This document shows positions 14,071 through 16,571 of a DNA stretch of 16,571 bases, piece after piece. Numbering within the stretch: position 1 is the first letter of the stretch; each line of letters begins with the position of its first letter. Under the pieces are notes generated by a model, which was not told the origin of the DNA, ran no database searches, and was given only the letters and a program-made list of their open reading frames with translations. This DNA is from Candidatus Firestoneibacteriota bacterium (GTDB lineage: Bacteria; JACRDZ01): NCBI GenBank assembly GCA_016212735.1, contig JACRDZ010000114.1:1-16571 (forward strand), written 5' to 3'. The position numbers and the translations under genes are program-made.

Positions 14071-16506
14071 TTATGGATTTTCCATTGTATAGATTTCTTT
14101 GTATTTATTATAAGAATACATTACTTTTTTTACATAATCATGTGTCTCATTGAATTTTACCATGGTTAAAAATTCATCAACATCTTCTTGATCGGAACAT
14201 TTTTTTATCCAGCGTTTAACATTTTCAGGACCGCCATTATATGCAGCCAGTGCATGAAATTTATTATCTTTAAATTCATCCAATAGATATCTAAGATACC
14301 ATATCCCCATTTTTACATTTGTCTCCGGGTCATTTAATAAATCCACCGAAAATCTTTTTATACCAATTTGTTTGGCAACAAATTTACCCGTAGGGGATAT
14401 AATCTGCATAAGACCAAAAGCTTTAGCACGTGAAAGTGCTTGTGTTTTAAATCGGCTTTCTTCTCTAATAACCGCATAAGCTAAGAATGGATCAATGTTA
14501 TATGATTGTGAATATTTCTCAACATATTCGGAAAAATAATTCGGATATAAAAATTTTTTAATAACTGCAGGCAGAAAAGTTTCATCTTTTATATATATTT
14601 TATTGTCTTTATCTGATAATAGTCTTATTAAACTTTCAGTAGATGCAATAGCTTTATAATATTGCTGGTTTTCTTTGCTGGCAACGATATAGGTATATAG
14701 CAATTCAACATCTTTGTAATCAACTCTGCGTAGTTTTTGAATTTCATTTGATGCTTCATCATATAAACCTAAGCTTAAAAGTTCTTTTATTGTATTTAAA
14801 GATGCATATCGCTGGTCGAAATCATTTGTATAATTATAATTTTCTATGAAAGAATCCAAAAGCTTATCTGCTGTTTCGATGCTATCATTTTCAAATATTT
14901 TTGGCCAAACTTTTAAATCTTGATAAAATTTTGTTATGTTCTTTTGAGCATTTAAAGCGAGATCAGTATTGTCATACAAATTAATTATTTTTTTAAAATT
15001 TTCTATTGCTTTATCATATTGTTTATTTTTATAATAATTTGTTGCCAAATTGTATAATTCAATTTTTTCTTCATCTTTAAGAGATTTAAATTTATTTGCA
15101 TTAATCCAATTCAATTTTTCTTTTGCTCTATAATAGAAGAAATTTTTTGAATTATATGAATTTGATAATAATTCTTTGTAAACCTTACTGGATGCTGTCC
15201 AATCTTCCATTTTTTCATAACATTTTCCATTCCAATAATTTGCTTCAACAGCGTAAGAACTTTGCGGAAAAGAGGTATATAGCATATTGAAATATTTAAT
15301 AGCTTCTTTTAAATTGTTTTGCTGCATGTATATACAAGCAATATACCAATAAGCATCATCTGCATATGTACTCTGCGGATATTTTTCTATTAACTGCAAA
15401 TATGTCTCAATTCTACTTGTATGATTTTTTTTGCTTTCATAATATCCGGCAATTTTGAATAGAGCACTGTCTCCATATCCGCTATAAGAATATTCAGTAT
15501 CAATTTTTTTATATAACCATAAAGCACTATCGCCATTTTTAACAGCCATATAAGAATTAGCGAGCTCAAAAAGAGAATCAACATAAGTTTCATTGTCAGA
15601 ATAACTTTGTGTTGCAATCTTAAAATAATCAATCGCCTTCCAGAAATTAAAACGTTTATAATATGATTTGCCTATCATATTATAAACGCTATTATTTAGA
15701 GATTTATCCATTTTTTTATCTATAATTTCTTTAAATTGAGCAATGGCGTTTTTATAATCACGATTATAAAAATATGCCATACCGCGATCCCAGATATAGT
15801 TAGCATTAAGAGTAAATTTAAATGAAGGATAATTTTTTTCAATATGATTTATGCGTATTAAAGATTCCGATACATGCTGGCTTTTTGGATATAAGCTTAT
15901 AATTTTTTGATATATAGAAAACGCATCCATCCATTTAGTCATTAATTCATAAATTTCCCCTTTTTTTAACAGCACCATGGATGCATTCCATGAAGGGGAT
16001 TTTTCTGAAATAATATTTAGTATATCAATACTTTCTCGATATTTGTTATTTTTTTCATAACAAATAGCAATGTTAAAATATGAGTCATTTAGATATGAAC
16101 TGTTGGGATATTTTTTAATTAATAATTCGTAATAATTAATTGCATAATGATATTTATTATTTATTTGATAACATTCTGCCATATGAAAAAGTGCATAATC
16201 TGATAAAACTGTTTCTTTTTGAGTAACCAGGAAGTAATAATCAATGGCTTTTGAATAGTTTTTTGCTTGATGGTATGTGCGAGCAATTAAATATTGATAA
16301 TTTATAGAAATTTCATCAATATATTTTGTATTATCTAAAATTTCACCTAATTCATAATCTGACTCTATTAATTTAATGGATTGATCATATTTATGATCTT
16401 TATATAGAGTTTTAATATTCCCTAATGTTTTATCGAGAGTTGAAGCATATGAAATATTATTAAAAAAAATCAATGTAATTAAGTTTATGTAAATTGCTTT
16501 TCGCAT
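14071..16506 (-). CDS. TPR-rich soluble lytic murein transglycosylase (Slt type)
   Basis: 811 residues. A signal peptide (MRKAIYINLITLIFFNNISYA, cleavage near residue 21) sends it to the periplasm. Residues about 30-640 are a long helical solenoid of TPR-like repeats, recognisable by recurring patterns such as YDQSIKLIE, YSKAIDYYFLV, YRESIDIL and YDKAIENFKKI. The C-terminal SLT catalytic domain spans about 665-800: IREESRF with catalytic E683, GLMQI at 698-702, AYNGG at 755-759 and ETHDYV at 787-792. The enzyme cleaves the MurNAc-GlcNAc bond of peptidoglycan, giving 1,6-anhydro ends. Slt70 of E. coli is about 620 residues, so this solenoid is longer, nearer to the TPR-Slt fusions of uncultured diderms. 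It is first in an operon with truA. Confidence 0.9.
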   Translation of the reverse strand: MRKAIYINLITLIFFNNISYASTLDKTLGNIKTLYKDHKYDQSIKLIESDYELGEILDNTKYIDEISINYQYLIARTYHQAKNYSKAIDYYFLVTQKETVLSDYALFHMAECYQINNKYHYAINYYELLIKKYPNSSYLNDSYFNIAICYEKNNKYRESIDILNIISEKSPSWNASMVLLKKGEIYELMTKWMDAFSIYQKIISLYPKSQHVSESLIRINHIEKNYPSFKFTLNANYIWDRGMAYFYNRDYKNAIAQFKEIIDKKMDKSLNNSVYNMIGKSYYKRFNFWKAIDYFKIATQSYSDNETYVDSLFELANSYMAVKNGDSALWLYKKIDTEYSYSGYGDSALFKIAGYYESKKNHTSRIETYLQLIEKYPQSTYADDAYWYIACIYMQQNNLKEAIKYFNMLYTSFPQSSYAVEANYWNGKCYEKMEDWTASSKVYKELLSNSYNSKNFFYYRAKEKLNWINANKFKSLKDEEKIELYNLATNYYKNKQYDKAIENFKKIINLYDNTDLALNAQKNITKFYQDLKVWPKIFENDSIETADKLLDSFIENYNYTNDFDQRYASLNTIKELLSLGLYDEASNEIQKLRRVDYKDVELLYTYIVASKENQQYYKAIASTESLIRLLSDKDNKIYIKDETFLPAVIKKFLYPNYFSEYVEKYSQSYNIDPFLAYAVIREESRFKTQALSRAKAFGLMQIISPTGKFVAKQIGIKRFSVDLLNDPETNVKMGIWYLRYLLDEFKDNKFHALAAYNGGPENVKRWIKKCSDQEDVDEFLTMVKFNETHDYVKKVMYSYNKYKEIYTMENP

Positions 16507-16541
16507 TAGGACACCCCATATAAAAATTTAGTTATATATCA

Positions 16542-16569
16542 ATTATACTATATTATTATTGAATATCAA
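16542..16569 (-). promoter_or_regulatory. Promoter of the slt-truA operon
   Basis: On the minus strand TTGATA (16564-16569), a 16-bp spacer and TATAAT (16542-16547, exact consensus), about 35 nt upstream of the ATG at 16504-16506. It touches the window edge. Confidence 0.6.
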
Positions 16570-16571
16570 AA

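Noticed and set aside
15390..15632. 80-codon minus-strand frame in another phase inside the slt gene
   Set aside because: It overlaps the TPR solenoid in a shifted frame and contains no recognisable motif.

Overview
The window is a piece of a strongly AT-rich bacterial chromosome (near 30% G+C by eye, not counted). Secreted proteins with Sec signal peptides, a TatC, a soluble lytic transglycosylase and a large outer-membrane beta-barrel protein point to a diderm (Gram-negative-type) cell. Standard starts with clear Shine-Dalgarno sites, sigma70-like promoters and housekeeping genes (ruvC, ruvA, truA) argue against a plasmid or phage. No RNA gene, integrase, transposase or CRISPR array is visible. 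I cannot place the organism; an uncultured AT-rich diderm lineage is the most I can infer.

Layout. 1-799 is the C-terminal part of an M16 peptidase cut by the window edge. 800-1108 holds two palindromic elements, one of them a ~182-bp near-perfect inverted repeat lying against the next gene. 1109-5750 is the most interesting block: a four-gene, same-strand operon encoding two small secreted beta-rich proteins, a PapD-like periplasmic chaperone-like protein and a large outer-membrane protein with beta-sandwich domains at both ends of a barrel. The order (subunit, subunit, chaperone, usher) resembles chaperone-usher fimbrial clusters, but the sequences are far from the classic families. The usher-like gene carries a one-base frame disruption inside its signal peptide, at A9 and T9 homopolymer runs.

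5785-6924 (minus) is a membrane-anchored metallophosphoesterase whose last codons come from a palindromic repeat. 7289-10048 is a plus-strand group: a ribbon-helix-helix-like protein behind a consensus sigma70 promoter, a FliA/WhiG-type sigma factor, a PqqD-like peptide-binding protein and a radical SAM/SPASM enzyme. tatC (minus) diverges from ruvC-ruvA (plus). ruvA abuts, stop to stop, a convergent gene for a secreted DcrB-like/lipocalin-like protein. truA and an 811-residue TPR-lytic transglycosylase form a minus-strand operon to the right edge.

Intergenic DNA is rich in palindromes: one short CG-containing hairpin at 806-826, the long palindrome 904-1085, a GGGAGT-type repeat at 5761-5815, and two inverted pairs of a TTCTGAGCGAAGCGAAGAA repeat (7070-7136 and 13265-13329) arranged in opposite polarity. 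A 15-bp end of the long palindrome recurs at 10836-10850 in the tatC/ruvC divergent region.
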